Assembly: GCA_017552715.1 (NCBI GenBank)
Contig: JAFZOW010000093.1
Span: 1-49,131, forward strand
DNA: 49,131 bases
Source: Lachnospiraceae bacterium
Lineage (GTDB): Bacteria > Bacillota > Clostridia > Lachnospirales > Lachnospiraceae
Reading direction: 5' to 3'
Part shown: positions 9,530 to 18,291 of the stretch, in pieces
Layout: every line of letters starts with the position of its first letter
Position numbering within the stretch: position 1 is the first letter of the stretch
The notes under the pieces: model-generated
The model's input: only the letters and a program-made list of their open reading frames with translations
Databases searched by the model: none
What the model was told of the DNA's origin: nothing
Translations under genes and position numbers: made by a program

Positions 9530-10444
9530 ATGATGGTAAGTGTTGCTGATGTGTCTATGATGGAGAAAGAACTGGAGGAGTTTATACTGTATCTGAAAGA
9601 GGTCAAGAAGACTTCGAGAAATACCGAGCTGTCCTATAAGAGGGACATCGCCAAGCTGGAACGTTTTCTGAACGCCCAAGGTATAACGGAGCTTTCGAAG
9701 GTAACGGTCACGACCCTGCAGTCTTACATCCTGTATATGGAAAAGAGCGGTTCTGCCGCAGCTACTGTTTCCAGAAACATCGCATCCATAAAAGCATTTT
9801 TCCATTTTCTTTTCCGGAAGGCTTACATCTCGGAAGATATCTCCGAAGATCTGAAAGCTCCCCGCATCGAAAAGAAGATGCCCGAGATCCTTACTACCGA
9901 TGAAGTCAATCGACTGCTGGAACAGCCCAGAGGCAACCAGCCCAAGGATCTGCGTGACCGCGCCATGCTGGAGCTTTTGTATGCTACAGGTATTCGTGTT
10001 TCAGAGCTCATCAATCTGAAGATCGGTGATGTAAACATGCATGTGGGTTATATCATCTGCCGTGATGCCAGAAAGGAAAGAGTTGTTCCTTTCGGAGCTC
10101 CCGCCAAGCGTGCATTGACCGATTATATCAAAAATGCACGCACTCTGATGCTGGCAGACGAAGCTTCCGATGTACTCTTTACGAATATGTCCGGTCAGCC
10201 CATGAGCCGTCAGGGCTTCTGGAAGCTGGTAAAGTATTACGCAAGGAAGGCCGGTATCACCGCCGACATCACACCGCATACCCTGCGTCATTCCTTTGCG
10301 GCTCATCTGGTAGAGAACGGAGCCGACCTGCGCAGCGTTCAGGAGATGCTGGGGCATTCCGATATCTCCACCACCCAGATCTATGCAAATATGTCGCAGA
10401 ACAAACTGCGTGAAGTTTACGCCAAGAATTTTCCTCGGGGTTAA
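9530..10444 (+). CDS. xerD: Tyrosine recombinase, XerD/XerC type
   Basis: Site-specific recombinase of the Xer family, which resolves chromosome dimers at dif. The N-terminal SAM-like DNA-binding domain spans about 10-95 and the catalytic domain about 110-300. All active-site residues are visible: R156 (GIRVSEL), K182, H250 and R253 (HTLRH), H276 (LGHSD) and nucleophile Y285 (IYANMS). I chose ATG 9530 because AGGGTAGG lies just upstream; ATG 9533 is equally good, and an in-frame TTG at 9512 would add six residues. The length of 304 residues is normal. A promoter lies upstream and a terminator downstream, so it is a single-gene unit. There are no phage genes or att sites nearby, which favours a housekeeping Xer over an integrase; XerC versus XerD cannot be settled. 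Confidence 0.93.
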   Translation: MMVSVADVSMMEKELEEFILYLKEVKKTSRNTELSYKRDIAKLERFLNAQGITELSKVTVTTLQSYILYMEKSGSAAATVSRNIASIKAFFHFLFRKAYISEDISEDLKAPRIEKKMPEILTTDEVNRLLEQPRGNQPKDLRDRAMLELLYATGIRVSELINLKIGDVNMHVGYIICRDARKERVVPFGAPAKRALTDYIKNARTLMLADEASDVLFTNMSGQPMSRQGFWKLVKYYARKAGITADITPHTLRHSFAAHLVENGADLRSVQEMLGHSDISTTQIYANMSQNKLREVYAKNFPRG

Positions 10445-10486
10445 ACCCGATTATTCGCAATCATTATTCTCCTCTATTTTTAGAAG

Positions 10487-10512
10487 AACCCGGGTGCCAA
10501 CCCGGGTTTTTC
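10487..10512 (+). terminator. Rho-independent terminator after xerD
   Basis: AACCCGGG (10487-10494) pairs with CCCGGGTT (10501-10508) around a TGCCAA loop, followed by a T run. It lies 43 bases after the xerD stop. Confidence 0.9.
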
Positions 10513-10543
10513 TATGTGATTGTTGGGGGTAACGATCATTGAA

Positions 10544-10755
10544 GCGCGAAACTTAAGAACAGCAAGTGGCCGCAGCATTGCCGCAGCACTTGATGAGCGC
10601 GAGCGTTTAATCTCGCCCGAGGTACTGTTTGAGCGATGCTCGCGCAAGATAGCGCGAGCGAGCGAGTTGCCGAGGGTGAGTCGGTTTCAAAACGCGACGC
10701 GCGAATTTAGTGCGGAGGCATCCGCAAGGTCCCTGCTGATCCTTAAGTTTCGCGC
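10544..10755. repeat. 212-bp element bounded by perfect 14-bp inverted repeats
   Basis: GCGCGAAACTTAAG at 10544-10557 is exactly inverted at 10742-10755, and the match continues with CAGCA a few bases further in on both sides. The interior is full of GCGAGCG-type units, short stems (CAAGTG/CACTTG) and a repeated GCCGCAGC, unlike the coding DNA around it. A frame at 10520-10936 crosses the element but resembles no protein. The whole gap 10445-10835 (391 bases) holds the xerD terminator, this element, a GCGCTT/AAGCGC hairpin at 10770-10787 and the upstream part of the next gene. It looks like a small non-autonomous or RNA-structural repeat; no flanking target duplication is obvious. Confidence 0.6.
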
Positions 10756-10835
10756 CTCCGACGTTCATGCGCTTGATAAAAAGCGCTTTATATGTTATGG
10801 TAATCCTGTTTTGAAAAAGGACAGGAGGGTAGGAT

Positions 10836-11657
10836 ATGGCGATCATCGCAGATACACATATGCATTCATCCTTTTCGGGAGATTCCGAAACTCCCATGGA
10901 GCAGATGGTAGAGAAGGGCATTGCCCTGGGTTTTAAGGAGATCTGCTTTACAGAGCATATGGATTACGACTTCACCTATATCGAGGGTGAACCCGAAGAT
11001 ATGTTTGAAGTGAACGTTGATGCATATCTTTATGATCTTCTGCGGCTCAGACATAAATACGAAGGCCGGATCAAGATCCTCTTCGGTATCGAACTGGGAA
11101 TGCAGACTACAGTGGCCAGAAAGAATACTCTTCTTTGCAAGGAGCACGAGTTTGATTTCATCATCGCATCCCAGCATCTGTGTAACGGCAAAGATCCCTA
11201 TCTGAAGGACCAGTTCTTCGGAGGGCGAAGCGAAGGAGAAGCCGTTCATGAATATTTTCAGTATATGGCGGAATGCATACGGGGCTTTCAGAATTTTGAT
11301 GTATACGGCCATCTTGATTATGTGCTGCGTTACGGTCCCTCACAGGGGAAGGATTTCCGCTTTGAAGAATACCGCGAAGATATCGATAAGGTACTGAAGC
11401 TTTTGATCGAGAACGAAAAGGGGATCGAAGCCAATACAAGCGGCTATGCCTACGGGATGGGCGGTCCTCATCCCAGGCTGGAGATACTTAAACGTTACCG
11501 TGAGCTTGGGGGTGAGATCATCACCATCGGCTCCGATGCCCATGATACGGAGCATATGGGTCAGTATTTTAATGAAGTTACGGAGCTTTTGAAAGAAGCA
11601 GGTTTTGAGTATTACTGCGTATTTGAAAATCGCTATCCCGAATATCACAGACTTTGA
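10836..11657 (+). CDS. hisK: PHP family histidinol-phosphatase
   Basis: The 273-residue PHP-domain protein resembles HisJ/HisK histidinol phosphatases, which remove phosphate from L-histidinol phosphate in histidine synthesis. Metal-binding motifs are visible in order: DTHMHSSFSGDS near the start, TEHMD at about 40, YGHLDY at about 153, and GSDAHD near 235. The ATG at 10836 follows AGGAGGG. A stem TCCTGT (10804-10809)/ACAGGA (10821-10826) would overlap part of that ribosome binding site. No other his genes are in the window, so a different phosphoester substrate is possible; family assignment is firm, substrate less so. Confidence 0.85.
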   Translation: MAIIADTHMHSSFSGDSETPMEQMVEKGIALGFKEICFTEHMDYDFTYIEGEPEDMFEVNVDAYLYDLLRLRHKYEGRIKILFGIELGMQTTVARKNTLLCKEHEFDFIIASQHLCNGKDPYLKDQFFGGRSEGEAVHEYFQYMAECIRGFQNFDVYGHLDYVLRYGPSQGKDFRFEEYREDIDKVLKLLIENEKGIEANTSGYAYGMGGPHPRLEILKRYRELGGEIITIGSDAHDTEHMGQYFNEVTELLKEAGFEYYCVFENRYPEYHRL

Positions 11658-11700
11658 AAGGGATAGAAGGTCTACACCTTAGATTCGGAGGTTTATAAGA

Positions 11701-12729
11701 ATGTCTTTTACGATAAAGAGGGCTCTGCCCACGCCGGAAGAGATCTGCGAGCAGTTCCCTGTGCCGGCAGAACTGAAAGCCTTAAAGGAGAAGCGGGATA
11801 AAGAGATCTGCGATGTGATCGCGGGAAAAGACGAGCGTTTTCTTGTGGTCATCGGCCCCTGTTCCGCAGACAACGAAGAAGCGGTATGCGATTACGCCAA
11901 CCGCCTGGCCCGCATCAATGACAAAGTGAAGGATAAGCTGCTTCTGGTTCCCCGGGTTTATACCAATAAGCCCCGTTCCAACGGGGACGGCTATAAGGGC
12001 ATAGTATCCCAGCCCGATCCCGAGGGAGTGGTTGATTTCCTCCAGGGCCTGATCGCCATGCGCCAGATGCATCTGCGCGTCATGCGGGAGAGCGGTTTTA
12101 CCTCTGCAGACGAGATGCTCTATCCCGAAAACTGGCCCTACGTTTCCGATATCTTATCTTATGTGGCTATTGGTGCCCGTTCCGTGGAGGATCAGCAGCA
12201 CCGTCTGGCAGCCAGCGGTTTTGATGTGGCTGCGGGTATGAAGAATCCCACCAGCGGCCATCTTACCGTTATGCTCAATTCCATCCACGCTGCACAGTCT
12301 CCCCACAGCTTCATCTTCCGGGGCAATGAGGTGCAGACCACAGGGAATCCTTATGCGCACGCCATCCTTCGGGGGGCCGTTAATAAGCACGGTTCTTCCA
12401 TTTCCAATTATCACTACGAGGATCTGGCCCTGCTCAGAGAACTCTATGAGGAGAGCGGCGTAGCCAATCCGGCCTGTATCATCGACGCCAATCATAACAA
12501 TTCCGGGAAACGTCATGCCGAGCAGCCGCGTATCGTAAAGGAGGTGCTCCATTCCCGCCGCGTCAATCCGGATATACGTGCACTGGTAAAAGGCGTGATG
12601 GTAGAGAGCTACATCAAGGAGGGCTCCCAGAAGATCGGAGAAGGGATCTACGGTAAGTCCATTACGGATCCCTGCCTTGGCTGGGCCGATTCCGAGCAGC
12701 TTATCTACGATATAGCGGATCTTGTATGA
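11701..12729 (+). CDS. aroF: 3-deoxy-7-phosphoheptulonate (DAHP) synthase, class I
   Basis: First enzyme of the shikimate pathway, joining phosphoenolpyruvate and erythrose 4-phosphate. The 342-residue length and motifs match the AroF/AroG/AroH group: IGPCSAD at about 57, PRVYTNKPR at about 85, ARSVEDQQHR at about 160, AGMKNPTSG at about 180 and DANHNNSGKRH at about 262. The ATG at 11701 follows GGAGGTTTATAAG. The stop overlaps the start of a membrane-protein gene by four bases (ATGA). The E. coli paralogue letter cannot be assigned; the symbol marks the family only. Confidence 0.93.
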   Translation: MSFTIKRALPTPEEICEQFPVPAELKALKEKRDKEICDVIAGKDERFLVVIGPCSADNEEAVCDYANRLARINDKVKDKLLLVPRVYTNKPRSNGDGYKGIVSQPDPEGVVDFLQGLIAMRQMHLRVMRESGFTSADEMLYPENWPYVSDILSYVAIGARSVEDQQHRLAASGFDVAAGMKNPTSGHLTVMLNSIHAAQSPHSFIFRGNEVQTTGNPYAHAILRGAVNKHGSSISNYHYEDLALLRELYEESGVANPACIIDANHNNSGKRHAEQPRIVKEVLHSRRVNPDIRALVKGVMVESYIKEGSQKIGEGIYGKSITDPCLGWADSEQLIYDIADLV

Positions 12730-14594
12730 GCAGGATCCCTGAAAAAATACAAAAGATACTGCCCTGGGTATTCCTCGGGGCAGTCTGCCTTTTCTGGGCT
12801 GTCTTTTATATTCTTCGCATCCCGTATCTGATCGATTCAGATATGTCCAGCGAACTGCTGCTTTCGGAGCTTCTAAGCGAACAGGGCGGTATACTCTTAA
12901 AGGACTGGCATTATTCCACGGAGCTGCGGGTACTGAATACCCAGCTCTTTTATATGTTTTTTTATCTTCTGACGCACAGCTGGCTGCTGTCCCGTATCCT
13001 GGCAGGCATCGCGCTTTTCGCCGTGCTGCAGTCTTCCTACGCATTTCTCTGCCGACAGGCGGGACTTGGAAGCATCTTTCCCCTCACAGCGCCCCTGCTG
13101 TTTCTGCCCCTGACCAGGGATTATGTGTATATCGTTCTTTACGGACTCTTTTATATCCCCCATATCTCCATCAGCTTTTTTGCCCTGGGGCTTTTGCTTA
13201 AGAGTGAAAAGGAGGAGAAGAAGAAAAGGCCTGTAAGCCTCGTCCTGCAGGCGATCCTGGCCTTTGTGGCCGGACTGGGCGGGCCGAGGCAGCTGATCAT
13301 TTTGTACCTGCCGCTGTTGCTTTTGGCTCTGTATCGCTTCTGGAAGAGCGGAAAGTTCTGCTTTATCGGGGTGTATCTGAGCACAGCCGCAGCGGGGCTG
13401 GGCTATCTGGTCAACAGCAGGTTCTTAAGCCGGATCTACCGTTTCAACGGCTGGAACGGGCTTCGGTTTACAGAATTTTCTTGTGTTAAGCTGGAACAGC
13501 TGATCCGGGGCTTCTTCCGGAATCTGGGCTTTGTGGAGGCGGAGCTTTCCATCGCAGCTTTAGCCAAATGCGGCATCGCGCTTTTTCTTGCGGCGGCCGT
13601 ATTCTATGCTTTGTTCGCTTTTTTGAAGGATCCCGGGAAACGGAGCGAGGAACGCAGGCTTCTGGCGGGGCTGGCCATCGCTGCTTTTGCCGTGCATATC
13701 CTTTTATACCTGTTTACGGACATGTTTTACCAGGACCGCTACTGGCTGCCGCTCCTGCCGTATCTGATGCTTCCCCTGGCCTTTGCCCTTAGGGACGTAA
13801 AGAAGCTTACGGACCGGATCCTGCTCTTTGTCTGCGTTCTGGCGGTCTGTATCGCCGGCGCCTGGCAGATAAAGGAACTGGCAGCTGTGGATCTGACTTC
13901 TTCCCTTAAGGAATGCACGGATGCCTTAAGCCGGGACGGTTATGAGAGCGGCTATGCCTCTTACTGGAACGGGAATATCTGTACCGAGCTTTCCGAGGGG
14001 AAGCTGGAAATGTATAACTGGGATGATCATGTGGATGGCATCGTGGATGTGGATGCGCTGTATATCTGGCTGCAGAAGCTTTCCCATGAAACAGCTGTGC
14101 CGGAAGGGAAATGCTTCATTCTGCTGAGCACGCAGGAGGAGACGGAATGCCCGCTGGTACGTTATCTTACGGAGAGTGAAGTGGCTTACCGCAACTCAGA
14201 CTATGTGGCCTATGGCTTTGCGGATCACGAGGATATGCTTGTTAAGCTCAGCCGCTATACGTATGAGCTTAATGATGATGCTTACCTTTCCGGAGGAGAG
14301 TGCGCGGACGGGGCGTGGATCCTGCATCCCGGAGGAAGCACTACGGGCCCCAATATGACGCTGTATGGCGGCACCTATCATTTTACGGTCTGCGGCAGCG
14401 GGGTGGATGAGCTTGGGATGCAGGCCACCGCCGGCTTCGGGGGAACGGAGCTGGAGGCACAGCGCTTATCCGCGGGTGACGGGGAAGCGCAGTGGGAGCT
14501 GACGGTTCCGGGAACGGTCTGTCATGTGGAATTCCGGCTTTTTAACGATAGCATTAAGGATATAAAGATCACATACGCAAAAGCAGAAAGATAA
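12726..14594 (+). CDS. Polytopic membrane protein, possible GT-C type glycosyltransferase
   Basis: The 622-residue protein has about ten hydrophobic segments between residues 12 and 395, the first at about 12-32, and a soluble C-terminal part (about 420-622). An acidic stretch in the first outer loop (DSDMSSE at about 38-44) and the overall layout recall GT-C fold glycosyltransferases of the PMT/ArnT type, but I cannot confirm this. It starts by a 4-base ATGA overlap with the DAHP synthase gene, so the two are translationally coupled, although no functional link is obvious. The gene ends 172 bases before the kdgK start, at the edge of the pectin cluster. Confidence 0.8.
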   Translation: MSRIPEKIQKILPWVFLGAVCLFWAVFYILRIPYLIDSDMSSELLLSELLSEQGGILLKDWHYSTELRVLNTQLFYMFFYLLTHSWLLSRILAGIALFAVLQSSYAFLCRQAGLGSIFPLTAPLLFLPLTRDYVYIVLYGLFYIPHISISFFALGLLLKSEKEEKKKRPVSLVLQAILAFVAGLGGPRQLIILYLPLLLLALYRFWKSGKFCFIGVYLSTAAAGLGYLVNSRFLSRIYRFNGWNGLRFTEFSCVKLEQLIRGFFRNLGFVEAELSIAALAKCGIALFLAAAVFYALFAFLKDPGKRSEERRLLAGLAIAAFAVHILLYLFTDMFYQDRYWLPLLPYLMLPLAFALRDVKKLTDRILLFVCVLAVCIAGAWQIKELAAVDLTSSLKECTDALSRDGYESGYASYWNGNICTELSEGKLEMYNWDDHVDGIVDVDALYIWLQKLSHETAVPEGKCFILLSTQEETECPLVRYLTESEVAYRNSDYVAYGFADHEDMLVKLSRYTYELNDDAYLSGGECADGAWILHPGGSTTGPNMTLYGGTYHFTVCGSGVDELGMQATAGFGGTELEAQRLSAGDGEAQWELTVPGTVCHVEFRLFNDSIKDIKITYAKAER

Positions 14595-14645
14595 AAAAGA
14601 TCCTGAGTCCTCTGATTCTTTGTGCTGATCCGTCAGAAAAGTATC

Positions 14646-14673
14646 TTGACAAAACCACCGGATATATTATAAT
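14646..14673 (+). promoter_or_regulatory. Promoter of the kdgK-eda-GH43 operon
   Basis: TTGACA at 14646-14651 and TATAAT at 14668-14673 are spaced by 16 bases. Transcription should start near 14680, just before the operator at 14685. Confidence 0.75.
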
Positions 14674-14684
14674 GATATACAGAA

Positions 14685-14700
14685 ATGTAAGCGTTTACAT
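14685..14700 (+). promoter_or_regulatory. LacI/CcpA-type operator upstream of kdgK
   Basis: ATGTAAGCGTTTACAT has matching outer arms (ATGTAA/TTACAT) and fits the cre consensus TGWAANCGNTNWCA. It begins 11 bases after the -10 box, so a bound repressor would block early transcription. Related sites lie at 18236, 19262, 20555, 33210 and 33234. Confidence 0.8.
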
Positions 14701-14766
14701 CCGCGTGAATACGGCGTTTTCAGAATGCGCGTATCCGCGGGGCAAAGGGGATGAAAGGGGTTAAAA

Positions 14767-15864
14767 ATGGATCTGAAAATACGTGATAGTAAGGATTGCA
14801 GATTTGATGCGGTGTCACTGGGCGAGATCATGCTCCGCCTGGATCCCGGCGAAGGAAGGATCCGCACGGCGCGGGAGTTCCGCGCCTGGGAGGGTGGCGG
14901 CGAATATAATGTGATCCGCGGGCTTCATAAGTGTTTCGGGCTGAATACGGCGGTCATCACCGCATTTGCAGATAATGAAGTCGGAAAACTTCTGAAGGAT
15001 CTGATCGAGCAGGGTGGCGTGGATACTTCGCTGATCTTCTGGAAGAAGACGGACGGTATCGGCCGTATCTGCAGGAACGGCCTGAACTTTACGGAACGCG
15101 GTTTCGGGATTCGCGGAGCCGTGGGCTGCTCGGACCGGGCCAATACGGCCATTTCCCAGGCTACTGCGGAGGATTTTGATTTTGACTATATCTTCGGGAC
15201 GCTGGGAGTGCGCTGGCTGCATACCGGCGGGATCTATGCTGCTCTTTCCGAGACGGCCTGTGATACGGTGATCGCGGCCTGCAAGGCGGCCAAGAAATAC
15301 GGCACCATCGTTTCCTATGACTTAAATTACCGCCCTTCCATGTGGAGTGCCATCGGCGGGAGCAAAAAGGCGCAGGCGGTGAATAAGGAAGTGGCTAAAT
15401 ATGTGGATGTGATGATCGGAAACGAAGAAGATTTCACGGCCTGCCTGGGCTTTAGCATCGAAGGAAACGACGCGGATCTGAAGGAACTGAATCTGGATGG
15501 CTATAAGAAGATGATCAGCGAGGCGGCAAAGACCTATCCCAATTTCAAGGCGGTGGCCACCACGCTGCGTACCGTTCGAACGGCTACGGTAAATGACTGG
15601 AAAGCCATCTGCTGGGCGGACGGTGAGATCTTTATGTCTAAGGAGTACAACGGACTGGAGATCATGGACCGCGTGGGCGGCGGCGATTCCTTTGCTTCCG
15701 GACTGATCTACGGCCTGATGACTACGCAGGATGCGGAGAAGGCCGTGAATTACGGGGCGGCACACGGAGCCCTGGCCATGACCACACCCGGCGATACCTC
15801 CATGGCGAGCCGTGAGGAAGTGGAGGCGATCATGGGCGGAGCGGGCGCCCGGGTGAAGAGATAA
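14767..15864 (+). CDS. kdgK: PfkB family sugar kinase, 2-keto-3-deoxygluconate (KDG) kinase
   Basis: The 365-residue PfkB-family kinase has the C-terminal signature DRVGGGDSFASG with catalytic D307 (family GAGD reads GGGD here). The N-terminal half has a substrate-type GGGEYN segment near residue 43. KdgK phosphorylates KDG to KDPG. The assignment rests on the next gene being KDPG aldolase and on the full uronate pathway nearby. It is some 20-50 residues longer than many KdgK proteins. The ATG at 14767 follows AAAGGGG. It is first in an operon with its own promoter and operator, and a short hairpin element (15869) separates it from eda. Confidence 0.88.
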   Translation: MDLKIRDSKDCRFDAVSLGEIMLRLDPGEGRIRTAREFRAWEGGGEYNVIRGLHKCFGLNTAVITAFADNEVGKLLKDLIEQGGVDTSLIFWKKTDGIGRICRNGLNFTERGFGIRGAVGCSDRANTAISQATAEDFDFDYIFGTLGVRWLHTGGIYAALSETACDTVIAACKAAKKYGTIVSYDLNYRPSMWSAIGGSKKAQAVNKEVAKYVDVMIGNEEDFTACLGFSIEGNDADLKELNLDGYKKMISEAAKTYPNFKAVATTLRTVRTATVNDWKAICWADGEIFMSKEYNGLEIMDRVGGGDSFASGLIYGLMTTQDAEKAVNYGAAHGALAMTTPGDTSMASREEVEAIMGGAGARVKR

Positions 15865-15868
15865 AAGA

Positions 15869-15910
15869 GTAACTATTCAGAATACCGCGAGGGCGGTTCT
15901 GAACAGATAT
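15869..15910 (+). repeat. Hairpin repeat element, short copy A
   Basis: GTAACTATTCAGAATACCGC and the following GAGGG match copies B (20341) and C (26067) for 25 bases. Here the left arm folds at once on a right arm: CAGAA..CCGC-GAGG-GCGG-TTCTG. It lies in the 60-base gap between kdgK and eda and would be within their transcript. Confidence 0.75.
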
Positions 15911-15924
15911 AAAGGTGAAGGGAT

Positions 15925-16575
15925 ATGAGTACAAAAGCGGATGCGGTATTTCAGAAGTTTTCGGAAGTGGGGATCATTCCCGTAGTCGTATTGAATGATG
16001 CGAAGGATGCGGAGCCGTTGGGAAAGGCCCTTATGGAGGGCGGGCTCCCCGCTGCGGAGCTAACCTTCCGCACGGAGGCGGCGGAGAAGTCGATCCGTAT
16101 CATGGCAGAAAAGTTTCCCGATATGCTGGTGGGGGCCGGTACTGTGCTCACGACAGATCAGGTGGATCGTGCCGTGGCTGCCGGGGCAAAGTTCATCGTA
16201 TCCCCGGGGCTGGATGAGGAAGTGGTGCGCTACTGTCTGGATAAGGATATCCCGGTATGCCCCGGAACGCAGACGGCCAGTGAGATGATGAAGGCCATAC
16301 GGCTGGGACTTACACACGTGAAGTTTTTCCCGGCCGAAAACGCGGGAGGCCTTAAGATGATCAAGGCCATCGGTGCGGCGCTCACGGCTTTGAGATTCAT
16401 GCCTACCGGAGGGATCAGCGCATCCAATGCGGCAGAGTATCTTGCTTCGGACAAGGTCTTCTGCTGTGGCGGATCCTGGATGGTAAAGGGCGATATGATC
16501 AAGGCCGGGCAGTTTGAAGAGATCCGTTCTAAGGTGGCCGAAGCGGCGGCGCTTGTCAAAAGTATACGTGCATGA
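15925..16575 (+). CDS. eda: KDPG aldolase (2-dehydro-3-deoxy-phosphogluconate aldolase)
   Basis: Class I aldolase that splits KDPG into pyruvate and glyceraldehyde 3-phosphate. The 216 residues match the family length, and catalytic positions agree with the E. coli numbering: E45, R49 (ELTFR) and Schiff-base K133 (HVKFFPAE). The phosphate-binding end PTGGIS is at about 157-162. The ATG at 15925 follows AGGTGAAGGG. The stop overlaps the next start (ATGA). It follows kdgK, completing the lower uronate pathway. Confidence 0.96.
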   Translation: MSTKADAVFQKFSEVGIIPVVVLNDAKDAEPLGKALMEGGLPAAELTFRTEAAEKSIRIMAEKFPDMLVGAGTVLTTDQVDRAVAAGAKFIVSPGLDEEVVRYCLDKDIPVCPGTQTASEMMKAIRLGLTHVKFFPAENAGGLKMIKAIGAALTALRFMPTGGISASNAAEYLASDKVFCCGGSWMVKGDMIKAGQFEEIRSKVAEAAALVKSIRA

Positions 16576-18143
16576 GCAGCGCTTCGTGGAACGCGGACTG
16601 CGGTAACGGAACTTACAGAAATCCTGTGCTTTATACGGATTATTCCGATCCGGATGCAGTACGTGTCGGTTCCGATTACTATATGGTAGCCTCGAGCTTT
16701 TCCAATGTGCCGGGGCTGCCGCTCCTGCGCTCCAAAGATCTGGTGAACTGGGAGCTGGTCACTTATGTGCTTAAGAAACTTCCGGCAAAGCGATATGAAC
16801 GACCGGTCCACGGCTGCGGGGTATGGGCGCCTTCGATACGTTTTCACGAAGGCGTCTTTTTTGTGTGTTTTCCCATGCCGGATGAAGGGATCTATATGTG
16901 CACGGCGACAGATCCGGAAGGTAAATGGTCGGATCCGGTGATGATCAAAGAAGGTCCTGGCTGGATCGATCCCTGCCCATTCTGGGATGATGATGGGAAG
17001 GCCTATCTGGTGTACGGCGTGGCTAAAAGCCGCATCGGCTATAAGTCGGTGCTCTGGCTTCAGGAGATGCGGCCGAACGGGCTTGGACTGGCCGGTGAGC
17101 CGATGAAGATCTTTGACGGGAATGAGAATGACCAATCGACCATTGAAGGTCCCAAGCTTTATAAGCGTAACGGCTATTACTATATCTTTGCTCCGGCTGG
17201 CGGTGTAAAGACCGGCTGGCAGACGGTGCTGCGTTCCCGGGATATTTGTGGACCGTATGAATACAGGGTTGTGTTGCGGCAGGGAGAAAGCGGGATCAAC
17301 GGACCGCATCAGGGAGCATGGGTGGATACCGTAAACGGAGAGGAATGGTTTCTTCATTTCCGGGATGTATATGCCGCAGGCCGTATCGTTTACCTGCAGC
17401 CTATGCAGTGGAAGGAAGACTGGCCGATCATCGGTATTCCAAAGAATGGAGAAGAATGGGGAGAACCGGTGGACTGTTATCTAAAGCCGGATGTCGGAGC
17501 AAAGGCTGCGATCTGCGCTGCAGCTTTCCGGGAAAGTGCTCCCGATCTGTCCCTGCAGTGGAATGCAAATCCACAGAAAGGATGGCGTAGAGAAAGGGGG
17601 GGCGGGATCTGTCTGAATGCGGTACTAAAAGACGGGGTCTATGGAGATATACCGAATCTCCTTTTGAAGAAGTGGTCTGCGCCTGAGTTTTCCTGTGTAT
17701 ATTTCTTTGTATTATCATCCCTTACGTCAGGCGACGAAGCAGGGATGATCTCTATGGGGATGGAGTACGGAGCACTCAGTTTTGTACGCGATGAGGAAAG
17801 GATCCGTATATTCCGTGTGCATGGGAAACAGATCTTCGGAAAGATACTTTGTGAGCGTACGGAGGAAAAGAAAGAGGAGATTGGGGAGCTGCCTGCGGAT
17901 ACGGACAGAGTTTTTATTTCCTATAGTGTGGAGCAAAAGGGGGAGCGCACACTTGGGGAAGATCCCATACGATATCCGGAGGAAACGGTATGTATGTTGT
18001 ACGGTACGGATAAAGCCGAGTTCTCGGAGGGACTCACGATGACGGCGTCCCCGGGCCGCTGGGTGGGTGTGAAGTATGGTTTCTTTTGCTGTTCGGCGAA
18101 GGAGGAATCGGAAGGACATGTTACGATCCTTCCGGCCTTATAA
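16572..18143 (+). CDS. Glycoside hydrolase family 43 protein, intracellular
   Basis: The 523-residue protein begins with a GH43 five-blade propeller (about 12-310) and ends with a beta-sandwich accessory domain of the kind found in beta-xylosidases and arabinofuranosidases. The catalytic triad is visible: base D26 (YSDPDAV), pKa-modulating D133 (WIDPCPF) and acid E192 (TIEGPKL). There is no signal peptide, so it probably acts on imported oligosaccharides. It starts by a 4-base overlap with eda. Since it sits in the KDG operon, a likely target is arabinose- or galactose-bearing side chains of rhamnogalacturonan I, but subfamily and specificity cannot be fixed by eye. Confidence 0.9.
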   Translation: MSSASWNADCGNGTYRNPVLYTDYSDPDAVRVGSDYYMVASSFSNVPGLPLLRSKDLVNWELVTYVLKKLPAKRYERPVHGCGVWAPSIRFHEGVFFVCFPMPDEGIYMCTATDPEGKWSDPVMIKEGPGWIDPCPFWDDDGKAYLVYGVAKSRIGYKSVLWLQEMRPNGLGLAGEPMKIFDGNENDQSTIEGPKLYKRNGYYYIFAPAGGVKTGWQTVLRSRDICGPYEYRVVLRQGESGINGPHQGAWVDTVNGEEWFLHFRDVYAAGRIVYLQPMQWKEDWPIIGIPKNGEEWGEPVDCYLKPDVGAKAAICAAAFRESAPDLSLQWNANPQKGWRRERGGGICLNAVLKDGVYGDIPNLLLKKWSAPEFSCVYFFVLSSLTSGDEAGMISMGMEYGALSFVRDEERIRIFRVHGKQIFGKILCERTEEKKEEIGELPADTDRVFISYSVEQKGERTLGEDPIRYPEETVCMLYGTDKAEFSEGLTMTASPGRWVGVKYGFFCCSAKEESEGHVTILPAL

Positions 18144-18235
18144 CGGATTCTGTGTACAAACCTACCAAAAATGGATCAGGATTTTTTGCCAGTTTTAATA
18201 CTATCTTTTTTTTCAGTGATATGTTATCATTCAAA

Positions 18236-18251
18236 ATGTAAGCGCTTACAT
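18236..18251 (+). promoter_or_regulatory. Perfect 16-bp operator upstream of the SDR gene
   Basis: ATGTAAGCGCTTACAT is a perfect palindrome and fits both the local LacI-type site and the cre consensus. It lies 40 bases before the SDR start. An AT-rich stretch with TATGTT/TATCAT precedes it, but no clear -35 box can be named. Confidence 0.85.
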
Positions 18252-18291
18252 CGTTTTCGGCGCGGCATTTTCCAAAGGAGGAAATATAAAA

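Noticed and set aside
9530-10444. xerD as a phage or island integrase
   Set aside because: No attachment repeats, phage or mobility genes nearby, and its length and motifs fit housekeeping Xer proteins.
10520-10936. 138-codon frame across the inverted-repeat element
   Set aside because: Arg/Ala/Ser-rich by-product of the repeat; overlaps the true phosphatase start in another frame.
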